Made by a program: the position numbers and the translations under genes. From contig JBBHKE010002277.1 of the NCBI GenBank assembly GCA_037447655.1, positions 151,571-215,570 of the forward strand: a stretch of 64,000 nucleotides of DNA. Reading direction: 5' to 3'. The DNA comes from Zygnema cylindricum (lineage: Eukaryota; Streptophyta; Zygnematophyceae; Zygnematales; Zygnemataceae). Below are positions 10,519 to 21,060 of this stretch, piece by piece (positions within the stretch are counted from its first letter, which is position 1; every line of letters begins with the position of its first letter). The notes under the pieces were generated by a model. That model did no database searches and was not told the DNA's origin. It saw nothing but the letters and a program-made list of their open reading frames with translations.

Positions 10519-11565
10519 TGAAACTCTGAGACCTCCATAAGTCCTCAGAGTGGACAGCTTCCAAGAAGCCTCTAGGATAATCCTGACCCCTTTGTGTTTA
10601 AGAAAAAATAACTGCCACCCTAGCAGACAAATACTCTGACCACCTTCACCTTGTGAAGGCAAGACTCCCCTGAGTCGATAGCAAAAAGAATCTCTGAATT
10701 TGCTCCCCTGAGCAGTAAGTTATAGAGGGTCAAAGTTGACCTTTTGTACTGAAGCTCTCTGGGAGAGAGGGTCCTATCTTCTAATTTTTCTAAGTCCTAT
10801 CTCTCTGACATAGTCTATCTACTGAATGTACGGAACCAATCAGAATACAGTTCCGTACGCAAAAGTACAACTGCCGGTGTACTTTATGTAGGGACATTGT
10901 ACGACATGGCCTAAATATCCACACGTGGAATATCCGGATTCGCTCCTTTAATCCTCGGAGATGCCGCGCTCCAATGTAACATCGCCACCTGTCATCCGAT
11001 GTGGCGATGCCCACAAACCGCGAATTCTTCTTCCGCGATCTTGGCGCTAATTCCGGCCGTCCGATTAAACTCGCATTTGATCGTAGCCGTAATAAATACA
11101 TGCGCGGTATTTGTTTCGCTTACGAAATCAATGCGCGGTATTGATTTCTTATCCGTACCGCAATTCGTACTTTTACACTACCATATCTATGTATCTCGTT
11201 AACAGTTATAGTTAAATGATTTATCCTACGTGTACATGTTTAAACCATTATCGTACTATATACTATGTAACACTACTTCTAGACTTAACGGTTAAGGCTA
11301 CCGGCTATCTACTCTTTGACGGCCGGCAGGTACCAGGATGAAATCCTGTCGCCGGCACATACATTTTAGTAATTAATCCCTTGACTAATACAAATTTCCC
11401 GTAAACCTTAGGATAGCCTAAGTAGCCATGGCTCTAGCTTCCTCTCCAATTTCTCAGTGACTGCGACAAGTTTGAGAGTTGGAGAGAAAAGTTATATGTA
11501 GACTCCCTCGGCTTCTTTATTTCTATTCAGACCTAGAAAATACTTAAAAACCATTAATTTCTACA
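10519..11565 (-). repeat. Cop-B 5' LTR
   Basis: 1047 bp, TG...CA, the same length as both LTRs of Cop-A. It contains a GTAC array (10828-10902), the GCGCGGTATTT / TTTCG block near 11103-11145, an antisense tRNA-like segment near 11285-11365 and the CCATGG block near 11428. Confidence 0.9.
10828..10902 (-). promoter_or_regulatory. GTAC array of Cop-B LTR
   Basis: GTAC at 10828, 10855, 10865, 10879 and 10899, i.e. offsets 0, 27, 37, 51 and 71. The sixth site expected at offset 60 reads GTAG. Offsets match Cop-A exactly. Confidence 0.6.
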
Positions 11566-11703
11566 TGGCTAGGACTAAAAACCGCCAAAGCGCCTATTTT
11601 GCAATGTCAGCGCGCATCCTAACTGTCCAATTCAAACCAAATATTAATTTTAGCAATTAAAACAAATGTGCGATGCATTTGTTTCATGCAGTACTTAATC
11701 TAC
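11566..11703 (-). repeat. Copia LTR U3 fragment
   Basis: Shows the ACCGCC...GTCAGCGC and AAACAAATGTGCGATGCATTTGTTTC blocks seen in U3 of the minus-strand LTRs. It directly abuts the Cop-B LTR end and the Cop-H protease region, so it is probably a truncated older LTR. Confidence 0.55.
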
Positions 11704-12308
11704 AACAGAATCTATGATCGGAAGTCTGTTCTTTTAAATAGAATTCCTTTTGTATCTAAGACAGTTGTAGAGATTAGATTTTTGCTAAGCTCTGGTATAT
11801 GTAGCACATCTAAAAGAGTGACAATGGAGACTTTCCCTTCAACTATGACCTTTAGATCCACTAATCCTACAAGGTTTGTAGTCACAACTCTACCATCCCC
11901 AAATTTTATCTCAACAGTAGGGATCTTCCTCAATTTTGTAAACAACCTTTTGTCTTTGCACATATGCATAGATGCTCGCGAATCGATGATCCACCCTTCC
12001 TCCGAGGGTTTTTTCTTACCTCCAAATGTACATTTTTGCTTTCTTGGTATTTCTACTTCATTATCTCCTTTCTTACTGTGAAGAAGCTCCTCCATCTCCT
12101 ATTTGTTGCTGTTCACTTGCCCGTATTTCATACTTAATTCTTCCAATCTGGTGCAATCAACCATGTAATGTCCCAGTGTTCTGCAAAAGTGACAAACGCC
12201 TGTCTTTGAAGCTCCCATTTCTTGTTCATTGATTGTCCTCTACATTTTCCCTTATAGATAACACATGAGCTATCTTTTATGGCCACCGTAGGTGGTGGGC
12301 CCATAACC
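11704..12308 (-). pseudogene. Cop-H gag-protease remnant
   Basis: The frame at 11712-12095 encodes the gag-protease junction: EIPRKQKCTFGG, then IIDSRASMHMCKDKRLFTKL, where the active-site DSGAS has become DSRAS. It then reads HIPELSKNLIST. The preceding frame (12134-12308) shows a CCHC knuckle out of frame and the gag start MGPPPTV. Most of gag is deleted between the start and the knuckle. Pol is absent. It is a dead, internally deleted copia copy on the minus strand. Confidence 0.8.
12295..12308 (-). other. Half-tRNA primer-binding site (Cop-H)
   Basis: Exact GGTTATGGGCCCAC in element sense, directly after the LTR CA end. The 14 bases are identical to Cop-A, Cop-B and Cop-E although the LTRs have diverged considerably. 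Confidence 0.75.
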
Positions 12309-13241
12309 TGAAATTTTGTGAGCTCCGTTGCCCCACATAAAGCACAGTTCACATGTAGCCACTAGGAAAACATCAACCCACTTTGGTTTCCCCCATAATA
12401 ACTACCACCCTGGCAGGCAATGACTCTGACCAGCCTGAACCCTGTGAGGACAAGACTCCCTTGAGTCCAATGCCAAAAGAATCACCGAATTTGCTCCCTG
12501 AGCAATTAGTTATAGTTGGCCAAAGACAGCCTATTTATATAGAAGGTCACCTTGAGAGAGGCGCCTCAAATATTACTAAGTCCTAGTCTGCCTCCTCTGA
12601 GCTACCTATTACTAAACCCTAGGCCAATACGATCACTATATAGTACAAAAGGTACAGTGGCCGATGTACTGATTGTACGGCCATTGTACAACATGGCCTT
12701 CAAGGTGAAGCCTGTCAAATCGAGAGCCATGGTTCCTCCTCCCATCTTCTTTGGTATCGAAATAGTGTGATGCCACGTGGCATTGCGTGAAGCTATTTCC
12801 AAAGGCCGCCAAAAGCATATTCCGGGTGGCGGCTGCAACGAAGGCCGTCTGATCAATTTAATTTACACGGTTCAGATTCGCGTTCGTGAATGAATTGTTT
12901 CATATGCGTCTCGTAATCAGTTTGGTGTGAATTTGCCAATGTTTCAAGGTTTAAGTACGTATAAAATCAAATACGTTTATCGTTTTGTAGTGCCTTTATG
13001 GTTAAGGCATCTAGCTATACATAATCGATAGTTCGCAGGTTGACATCCAGCAGAAGGAACAAATTTGGTAAAATGCCACTCTACTTTAGTCTACATCTGG
13101 TAAAATGCCAATCTACTTTAGTCTGCACCTTCTAAATAGCGGGGCAGCCATGGTCTGTCTTTCATTCTCTTTCTCTCTCTCTCTCTCTTGTTTAAAGACT
13201 AAACTAAAATAGAGACAAGATATAAATTACCTTTTTCAACA
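12309..13241 (-). repeat. Cop-H 5' LTR
   Basis: About 933 bp on the minus strand, starting TGTTGAAAAAGG and ending in CA next to the primer-binding site. GTAC sites at 12643, 12652, 12666, 12675 and 12686 keep the family spacing, with one base of slippage at 12643. It is more diverged than Cop-A and Cop-B: the CCATGG and antisense tRNA-like parts (around 13000-13060) are still visible. Confidence 0.8.
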
Positions 13242-13301
13242 AGAGAGTCACCATGGCTACCGCCATCGTCAGAATAAAACAGGCATAGAGGAAGACAGTG
13301 T
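13242..13301. other. Short spacer
   Basis: Sixty bases with a CCATGGCTACCGCCATC stretch. Nothing definite is seen. Confidence 0.4.
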
Positions 13302-13412
13302 TGATATTTTAGTATTTTCTAGGTCTATTAGAATAGAAATAGAGCAAAGATAGCCTGCCTCTAACTCCCCTCTTCAAGCCCCCACACTTGTCGTAGTCAC
13401 TGAAGGCTGGAT
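13302..13412 (+). repeat. Plus-strand copia LTR 5' fragment
   Basis: Begins TGTTGATATTTTAGTATTTTCTAGG and runs to CTGAAGGCTGGATTG. It matches 56720-56834, the left piece of the LTR split by Cop-A. It ends abruptly in the protease remnant of another element. Confidence 0.75.
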
Positions 13413-13640
13413 TGATTCCAAGGACCGGCTCCATTGTACCAGTTGAAGTTAGTAAGCGTGTGGTTGTATGTTGTTGCTTGTCTGCCGTGAGGCTAAGCTT
13501 CAACGCGAATCTGAATCCGAGGATCACGGGTTTGGCTCCGGTATCCATGAGAGGAAGGGCAAGGGCGACACTGTTGACTGTGAATGAATTACGATTGTTA
13601 ATCGAGATAGCTAATATGAGGATTTAACGTGCTACGTTCG
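13413..13640 (-). pseudogene. Retroviral-type aspartic protease remnant
   Basis: The minus-strand frame reads VALALPLMDTGAKPVILGFRF-A-LKLSLTA, a retropepsin-like active site (DTGA) followed by the PVILG flap-side pattern seen in Ty3-type proteases. It lies downstream of a CCHC gag on the same strand, as expected for gag-protease order. It is cut off at the copia LTR fragment, so no RT follows. Frame and length cannot be completed. Confidence 0.6.
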
Positions 13641-14041
13641 TCCGCCGAAATGGGTTGAATTGTTGATAGATTACAATTTAGCTGCAACGCGCATAAAGCG
13701 ACGGCTGCAGTGACCTCATTCAAAATAGGAGGGGCCTTTGGCACGTCCTCGATCATAGCCGATAGGATGCTCAACCGTTCTTTACCGCGATAAGCATCTT
13801 AAATTGTACTATCCATGATTGTAAGTGCTTCAGCTGAGATAGCCGAAGTTGTTTTCGGACGAGGGGAGAGAGGTTTCTTTTTTGAAAGAAAGTGGGATTC
13901 GAGAATTTGTTAATTGTCCGACTCGATTATGATATGCCAAGCCTTTTTCAAACGTTGCTGCTCGTTGTTGAATGGGTAATCCCGAAGGGTTCGACCAGCC
14001 AACGTCGGCATATGAACGACCGTTCGAGCTATTCCGGTAAT
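13641..14041. other. Degraded linker between gag and protease
   Basis: No clear frame. Position between the gag and protease remnants suggests decayed gag-pol linker on the minus strand. Confidence 0.4.
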
Positions 14042-14557
14042 CTACGGATTCGGCTTCATTTTCGCGATGAGAGCTGCAAATTGTTCTTTAATCATAGCTG
14101 ACATAGTAGCTTGCAGCTCTATCTTTTCTCTCTCTATATAAGAAATTTTAGGAGGAATAGATTCTTTCTCAGTCTCTTTAGGTGGGGTGATCGGCATGGC
14201 AGAACGGGCGGGAATACCCCCATTTTTTATTTGATTTTGATACAAGAACTCGGGGTTTTTAATATGGCATCGATGGACAAAATGTCCAGACTGCTGAAAG
14301 TGAGCGCATGTGGCCATTTTATTTGGACACATGCGAGCTTCATGCCCTGTTTCCCCGCAACGGAGACACAACCTATTTCCGGGGTTGAACGGCACAGCCC
14401 CCATGGCGGGCACCTTCGGAGGCCTATGGTTGGGCCATGGATTGATTGGTGGGGAAAGTGGGGAAGCAACTTCCAAACGATCATGAGCTTCCCACCAACA
14501 CGCTTGCATCTCGTATTCAACTGCATATTGAGCGGCTTGATCGAAGGTGAATTTCAA
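14042..14557 (-). pseudogene. Gag with zinc knuckles, third element type
   Basis: A 171-codon frame carries the end of a capsid-like domain (FTFDQAAQYAVEYEMQACWW), a proline-rich spacer, one perfect CCHC knuckle (CLRCGETGHEARMC) and a second, damaged one (CAHFQQSGHFVHRC, with the second Cys replaced by Phe). A charged C-terminus with IEREKIELQATMSAMI probably forms a short helix. It does not resemble the copia or Gyp-1 gags here, so it marks a separate LTR-retrotransposon family, most likely Ty3/gypsy-like from the knuckle and protease pattern. Confidence 0.65.
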
Positions 14558-15274
14558 TCCGTATGTCTGAGTGAGATGACTTTGTATAAATCTTTTCGAA
14601 TGAACAGGAAACTGTCCAACAAATTTATGAACAACTTTTGCATCGGACGTTAGGTCCGGTAAAGCTTCTCATAAAGTCTCCATGCAAGCACGTAAAGCGG
14701 GGGCGGTTTCACGCGGTTTACGCATGAAATTCATCAATTCCTTCACTTGATTTGGATTTTGCATGCGATATACGGCTTCTAAGAGATCGAACATGACGGA
14801 AAGTGGATCTCGTAATGGAATTCTCATCCCTGGTCGTGCGAGGACAACAGCACGGGCGGCTACGGCATATTGCCGAAGAATTTATAGGACAGCGAGGAGA
14901 AGGACATTACCCATGGCATCTAGGACCTCAAAAACAGCAGCCTAATATAGGATCTCTACCTGACCTATGACCTCAGGTTTACCCGCAAAAGCAGGAGAAT
15001 ATTTTGTCATCGCAAGTATGGTGTCATACTTGCGGGAATATAGTGTAAGGGACGAACTTGTGAGGTACCAAACAAGGAGAGAGAATACTACCCGTAGATT
15101 AGATCGATCTTGATAGCGAAATGCCAAATCAAGCGTTTTAGTATCATAGAGCATGCGGAAATGGGATAAAGACATTGTATCCCTCATCCGCGAAAAGCAA
15201 AATTGCATTTTGATCATACGGCCCTCCGAGGAGGAAGCCATGTCACCGACCGCCGTGTACAAAGATAAAACCAA
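14558..15274 (-). pseudogene. Upstream gag/capsid remnant
   Basis: The minus-strand frames (15274-14942 and the following in-frame stretch) give LLEAVYRMQNPNQVKELMNF and surrounding helical capsid-like sequence that leads into the gag frame at 14557. At least three in-frame stops and one shift break it. The first part contains MASSSEGRMIKMQFCFSR. No independent function is recognisable. Confidence 0.5.
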
Positions 15275-16754
15275 ACTGAGACTAAGAGAAAACCAAAAGG
15301 AGAGGAAATCAAAAGTGGATTCCTTGAGACCTTTGTCGTCGGTTTCCTCTACAGCTAGCGTAGAGGAGACAAAGGCGATAGATGATAGAGGAGATACGGA
15401 TGTGAGTCATAATACGACAGACGTTGTTCTTGAGACTGGAACTGATATTATAGAGGAATTTTCAGGCGGTCCTTGATACCAGATCTGAAACTATAGAGGA
15501 ATTAGGTAGACTTGCTAGATCCGTTTGGTCTACAGGTGATTGGCGGAAAGCTACGCCACTACGAGTAGACCCAGGACAAAAATTAAGATTGTTCCAATCG
15601 GTGGGCATAAAAGGAAAATGGGAACAAGGCCGGCGGGTAATGAGCACGATCTATCCGAAATGCAACAAGTGAGAACCAAGCCACACGTATCAAACACACC
15701 AATAAGTCACTATCACGACCACGATGACCAGATGTATCAAACAACCGCGTTACCGAAACCTTCTACCCTGCAAACAAAGGGGCAATGCCAAAGGGCCAGA
15801 TCTATAAAGGCAAAAAAAAATTGTTATCGAAGCACCCACATGTGCAGATCTATAGCAACACAAACGAAGAGGTAGCTCTCAAGGGCCACCAACGGCCAGA
15901 TCTAAACAACAAAGTCCACTCCAAGCAATCATAGAAAATCACAGAAAGTGTGAACCTGTAGGGCCACTCACGGCCAGATTACAAGCAAGGAAAGCTGGAA
16001 AATGCAAGTGCTTAAAAAAATTAGGTCTAATGAAACCCAATCCACGCACGAACCCTCTAAACGGTCAACCGGCTACCTTAACACGCTCCTGCGCCCAAAA
16101 GGCATCGTAATACTTACACAACACCTGTAATAATCTGGTGATTATCAAAGGGGAACCCCAACTGATCGTTGCAACTGGGGCTTTGCAGAGCCTCAAAGTG
16201 TGAATCCGCTCCACAATCCACTCCCAAAATGTCCTCCAAAAGGGGCCTACTCCAAATCCAAATTGTCGGGCGTAAACCACAACTCAATATCAATGTAGTT
16301 AGTAGTCTGTTGGGGTACGCGTATCAGTACTATGCCACGCTCTACCCAACTATAAAGGAGTTATAATTTTATGTTATAATTCGAGCAACCTAATATATAT
16401 AAATATATATTTTAAGAGTTTTTTTTTTTTTTAAGTTTGCTAGGTGTTCTGAGTGAGTTAATCCGGTAGAAAGAAAAGAAGAGAAAACGATACCGGACGT
16501 TTCAACAAGATCAGATACAAAAAACCAAAGGTCCAATAGACAACGAATGTTAAAAAAAAAATAAGCAAAATGAAACAGATTGAAAAACATACCAAATTAC
16601 CGTACGTCAAATGTCCTCTAGACCGTGCAAGACTTCGCCTACGAGTGTCCAAACAAGAGGGAAAGCAGAAAAAAAAAATACGAGGATGATAACTAAAAAG
16701 GAAAGCGAAGTAAACTTTGAAGTGAGTTGGGATTCAGGGAAAGGAGCAGCCTAG

Positions 16755-16889
16755 ACCCTAAGTATTCAGCAAACCCTAAGCTTGAAGCAACCCTAAATCT
16801 GCATGAAACCCTAATTCCAGCAGAAAAACCCTAAATTCTGCAAAAAATCATAATTTCCGTTGGAAAACCCTAATTCTGGAAAAACCCTA
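16755..16889. promoter_or_regulatory. Telo-box cluster (ACCCTA x7)
   Basis: ACCCTA occurs at 16755, 16773, 16790, 16808, 16828, 16867 and 16884, most within AAACCCTA and mostly 17-20 bp apart. This is the plant telomere-repeat core (telo box), known in plants as a promoter and Polycomb-recruitment motif. Regular spacing, not tandem arrangement, sets it apart from an interstitial telomere tract. Confidence 0.6.
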
Positions 16890-17520
16890 AAATGGTCAAA
16901 AAATATGGGTGTAAATTTGCGGCAAAGAAATACAATAAAGAAATGGTAGGAATAAAACACTAAAAGAATAACTTGGAAAACTACAGAAGTAAAGGTATTT
17001 TTAATGTATAAAGTTTACATATATAACAATTCTTATAATTTTTGTTTTGAAAAACAAAACTGAAAGAAGAAATAACAACTGGAGAGGAGATAGAAGTAAC
17101 ACCTTTAGATAGATAAAACAAGATAAAGAAGGTAAAAACTGAATCAAAAATAGTTAACAGAAAACTGAAAAATAGAAAGATTTTATATGATAGATAATGT
17201 ATATTTTTTTGTTTATAATTTCTGTTCTAAAAACCAAACTAAGAAGCAAAACTGAAACTGAAAGGTAACTTGGAACGGAATAAAACAAGAACAAATAACA
17301 ACAAAATCTGAAATGAAAGATAACATTTTTTTTATTTTTTTTTTAAACAAAAACAAGAGAGAGGAGAATGATAATTTGAGAGTACAAGAATACTAAGCCG
17401 CTGGGTAGCCACTAGGCTCCAGGGTGTGGGTGTATTCCTTACAGGGGTTAGGTCTAGGATTTCAAAGAAGGAATAACAGACACTGAAACATATAAAACAA
17501 ATAAATAGCATACATACAGA

Positions 17521-17750
17521 ATTTGAGATAGCCGAATTCTGACAGCAAGCCACTTAGAAAGCAAATAGAAAGCAAATAACAAGAAATAAAATAATAGGAA
17601 GTAAGAAAAAAAACGATGAAAATCTGCGGAGAATCCGAGATAACCGGATTCCGATACACTAATAACCGATTGCAGGAAAAGATCTAACAGAAAATCAAAC
17701 CAATGAAACAATGCCAATAGGTAGAGAATCCGCGGTAACCGGATTCTAAC
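17521..17750. repeat. ~100-bp spaced palindromic motif
   Basis: GAATCCG-N6-CGGATTC-like palindromes occur at about 17630-17648 and 17725-17743, with a degenerate copy near 17521-17540. Spacing is 95-107 bp, suggesting a decayed tandem repeat with a conserved dyad. Confidence 0.5.
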
Positions 17751-18624
17751 AAACCACAAATAAATTGCCGAAAATGGCAACAAGACAACAAAGATTGCAC
17801 CACGGAAAGCCAAACCCTAATTCACAGCATGCATCCACAAGGGTTCGGACACAGCCTGAGAATGTATGGCCGAATCCACAGAAAAAGAGGTTGTTGAAGG
17901 GAAACCGTGTGGACTCCGGCCGGAGTGGAGTGAATTAATTTGTAGGGCTTACAATTAAAGTATATGAGAAAGAGAAGACTAGGCGCGTAATAAACTAAGG
18001 TAGAAAAAGCCTTCCAGAAAAACACTAACAATTTGACTAAGGAAAAGTAGAGGGAAAAAGACAGAAAAACGCTAAATCCTTTTTGACCAATTCCTGTACT
18101 CTCAAATTATGAGAGTAGAAACCTAACGAAATATCCTAAGTACCAACTTCTAACATTTTCTAACTAACCAATAGTGTAAGAGACTAATATGTACGATTTG
18201 CACCTATTTTAGGTCCTGGCCAATAGGCGACCAGGACTGTATGCATGCGTTACAAATTTCACAGTCTACGGATTAAAACCCTTACTAATCTACATGGAAA
18301 TGCGTGAACCTCCAAGGGTTCACGACCTAAACTTCAACCAATCACATTGCAACGCCAACAATCCAAAATGGCACGTCAAATTTTATAACGGTTGGCTGTC
18401 GCCTGAAGTCAAAATCTGCGACGAATATTGAAGTAAGGTCGCCCTTTTTCACGCGGATATTTACCTTCGTTCAGCACGCGGAATTTCCAGCGCCACTTGA
18501 CCAAAGTACACCATAATATACACGTCTACCCACAATTTGTACCCCAACCGGAATTAGTGTAGCTGCAGCCCGTGATATTCCCACAAATAAACGAAATGAA
18601 TGTCTCGACACAATGTGGCATGAC

Positions 18625-19424
18625 ATATAGGGTGGCAAAGATGCCAATTTATACAAACTCTCAAAGAGAGAGAGAGGTCCATCTACCTGATTTTTCCTAA
18701 GTCCTAGTTCCCTCTCACAACCCCTAACCAATCAGAACACTGCACAGTACCAGAAAGTACTGCTCCCCAATGTACTATCTATACGGCCTCACTACAACAA
18801 GGCTATTAAGCAGACGAAAGTCCACTTTCAGTCATCCGTACGCTCCTCGGAATTCTCGCGACCGAATGTTATCTCTCCACGTGGCGCCAGGTCGTGCCAC
18901 GTCACAAAATGCCAAAGTGAACATTCCGAGATCTCGGTCATGATGTGCTCCGTCATACGAATTTAGTATCTGATCTCAACCGTTTAAAGTAAACGTCTTA
19001 CTAATTTGTTTCGTGCGGAATCCTATCCGCATTGTATTTAACTTGTTCCATGTATCTATGTTTACTTTGCCGTTAATCGGAATTACTACCATTACATTGT
19101 TTAAATATATGTCAAACACTATATACCCTAGCGAACTACTACGACAAACCGGTTAGAGCGAACGGCTACGCCATGCTCTATCGGTCAAAGGTTCGAGTCC
19201 TGCCGGACTCAACCTTTTTGTTGAGAGTGACTTAGGTCACTCTTCAGTCCTGCATAGGTGAAGCTGAGGTAGCCATGGCTTCACTATTCTCTCTCTCTCC
19301 TTGAGTGAGTACAACAAGTATGGGGGATGAAGAGGGAAGGTGGAGGCAGACTGCCTACGCTTGTCACTCTTTTTTATCTATTTAGACCTAGAAATACTAT
19401 TAAAACCTTTAGTTAATTTCAACA
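18625..19424 (-). repeat. Cop-C 3' LTR (truncated)
   Basis: About 800 bp. The 5' end on the minus strand is TGTTGAAATTAACTAAAGG. The R/U5 end is missing beyond 18625. The antisense tRNA-like segment at 19150-19205 is the best preserved in the window. Decayed GTAC sites lie at 18747, 18757 and 18772. Confidence 0.8.
19150..19205 (+). other. tRNA-like segment with perfect box B
   Basis: GGTTAGAGCGAACGG resembles a D-arm/box A and GGTTCGAGTCC (19190-19200) is a perfect pol III box B, about 35 bp apart as in a tRNA gene. It has no proper acceptor stem, so it is not called as a tRNA gene. It runs antisense to the LTR, like its counterparts in other copia LTRs here. Confidence 0.6.
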
Positions 19425-19440
19425 CTCTCATTATTTTCTA
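19425..19440 (-). other. Polypurine tract of Cop-C
   Basis: In element sense AGAAAATAATGAGAG directly precedes the LTR start TGTTGAAATT. This is the plus-strand primer site expected there. Confidence 0.6.
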
Positions 19441-19442
19441 GT

Positions 19443-20271
19443 CTAGTTTTTTTTTTTTTTCAACGCGCATTTTTCCCTACAATACTTTAATTTGGGAGAG
19501 GGCACAGGTTTGGTCATCATGTCAGCAACCATTTCTTCATCAGGTCTATGCACAAGATTCAAAATTTTGTTTTCAACTTTTTCTCTTACAAAGCTCAATC
19601 TTATGTCCATATGTTTAGCTGTGAAATGATGTTTTGGATTGGTTGCAATTTTAATATCAGCTTGATTATCACAAAAGACTTGATGTACTCCCTGCTTTAC
19701 ATACCCCAATTCTTGCAACAAGGATTTCACCCATATCAACTCTTTCACAGCAGAACAAGAGGCCATATACTCAGCCTCCATAATAGACTGAGCAACCACC
19801 TTTTGTTGCTTACTGCTCCAACAGCAAGCACCTTCTTCCACATACAACACATACCCATAAGTGCATCTTTTCATTGGTGCATCTTCTCATGGGTGCATCC
19901 CCATTATTGGCATCACTCCAAGTAGTGATATCAGTGCGCTCCCCTCCGAAATGCAACTATAACTCTCTGGTTCCAACTAGATATATCATGACTCTCTTGG
20001 CTGCCTCCCAGTCTCTCTTTCTAGGATTATTAAGACTCCTACTAAGAACTCCAACTGTTGCCACTATGTTCGGCTTGGTACAATTCATAAAGTATATGAG
20101 ACTTCCTACAACCTGTTTGTAAGGGATAGACTTCATAAACTCTCTCTCCTCTAGACTCATCTGATCATCTAAGATTATCACTCCTCCTTCTACACTCCCA
20201 TCACTTAGTTTCTTCAACTCCATGGGAGTTGTACAACTGTTTGCTTTCTCCATTTGGGAGTTCTCAAGCAT
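19443..20271 (-). pseudogene. Copia RNase H and RT C-terminus
   Basis: Two frames. 20271-19957 has the connection region with CTTPMELKK, SIPYKQVVGSLIYFMNCTKP and VLSRSLNNP. 19874-19443 has RNase H with GACCWSSKQQKVVAQSIMEA (catalytic Glu in MEAEY), FCDNQAD and the C-terminal HMDIRLSFVREKV and MMTKPVPSPKLKYCREKC. A frame break lies at 19875-19956. RNase H removes the RNA strand during cDNA synthesis. Apart from this break it is close to Cop-A. Confidence 0.85.
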
Positions 20272-20280
20272 ATTTCATAT

Positions 20281-21060
20281 TTATTCTTTTTGAGTGAGTC
20301 TAATGATCCTTTTCCCCGTATCTTTTTCCATTTGAATTCCCAAAATATATCTTTCCTCCCCTAAATCCTTGATATCAAATCTGCATCTAAGATCTTTCTT
20401 CAACTTATTTATCTTTTCCAAAGACTTACTTAACACCAGCACATCATCCACATAAATTGCAATAAAGATCACACTATCCTCATCTTCAAACATACATATA
20501 GAATGGTCATAGTTGATCTGGATATATCCTAGACCAGTAAGAAACTCATCTAGTTTCTTATTCCACTGTCGGGGAGCATGTTTAAGTCCGTATAAAGACT
20601 TAATGAGCCCGCAGACTTTGCTCTCTTCCCCATTCTCCGCAAACCCTTCCGGTTGCCTCATGAAGATTTCTTCCTCTAACTCACCATTGAGGAAGGCGGT
20701 CTTATTGTCCATCTGATGTATTTCCATGTTTTCCGCTACTGCTAGACTGAGGAGAATGCTTACTGATGGGAACCGAACAACTGGAGGAAATGTCTCCTTA
20801 TAGTCAATCCCCTCATTTTGGGTGAACCATTTGCTACGAAACGAGCGTTATATCTTTCAATGGTATTATCTGGGTTGAGTTTTAGTTTGAATACCCAATT
20901 ATAGCCAACAGATTTTGTGTCTGGAGGACAATCTGCTGGCTTCCAAATATTTGCTTCCATGATGGAAGCCATCTCATCATTTATGGCTCTAATCCATCTT
21001 TCCTTTTCTGGGCTGTTCACTGCCTCGAAGTATGTTTGAGGCTCATCAAGATGAGACAGC
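20281..21060 (-). pseudogene. Copia reverse transcriptase (Cop-C)
   Basis: The frame 20727-20281 holds the RT palm: HQMDNKTAFLNGELEEEIFM (the first catalytic Asp is kept in MDNKTAF), SLYGLKHAPRQWNKKLDEFL and IAIYVDDVLVLSKS with intact YVDD. The upstream frame (21020-20760) has the fingers region NSPEKERWIRAINDEMASIM and KLKLNPDNTIERYNARFVA. They are separated by a frameshift near 20830. Both catalytic motifs survive although the gene is broken. Confidence 0.85.

Larger units (their letters stand above)
8302..11565 (-). mobile_element. Cop-B: 5' part of a copia element
   Basis: On the minus strand: a 1047-bp 5' LTR (11565-10519), a perfect primer-binding site (10518-10505), gag, protease, and integrase up to its core. 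It is cut at 8302 by the gypsy LTR fragment. RT, RNase H and the 3' LTR are absent. Sequence is very close to Cop-A, including the same LTR length, so the two belong to one family. Confidence 0.9.
15275..18624. other. Long AT-rich non-coding block, presumed leader/LTR
   Basis: No convincing gene in over 3 kb. It contains short repeats of GGGCCAC-N-ACGGCCAGAT near 15795, 15885 and 15960, many A-tracts, a telo-box cluster (16755-16889) and a palindromic repeat set (17521-17750). A D-arm-like GTTGGGTAGAGCG occurs on the minus strand near 16345. Its place upstream of the minus-strand gag suggests leader and LTR of that element, but I could not define LTR ends. Hydrophobic frames at 17332-17813 are low-complexity artefacts. 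Confidence 0.5.

Noticed and set aside
17332-17813. Hydrophobic frames resembling membrane proteins
   Set aside because: They read through AT-rich repeated sequence (VRIRLPRILY repeats follow the DNA palindromes); no start context or partner.
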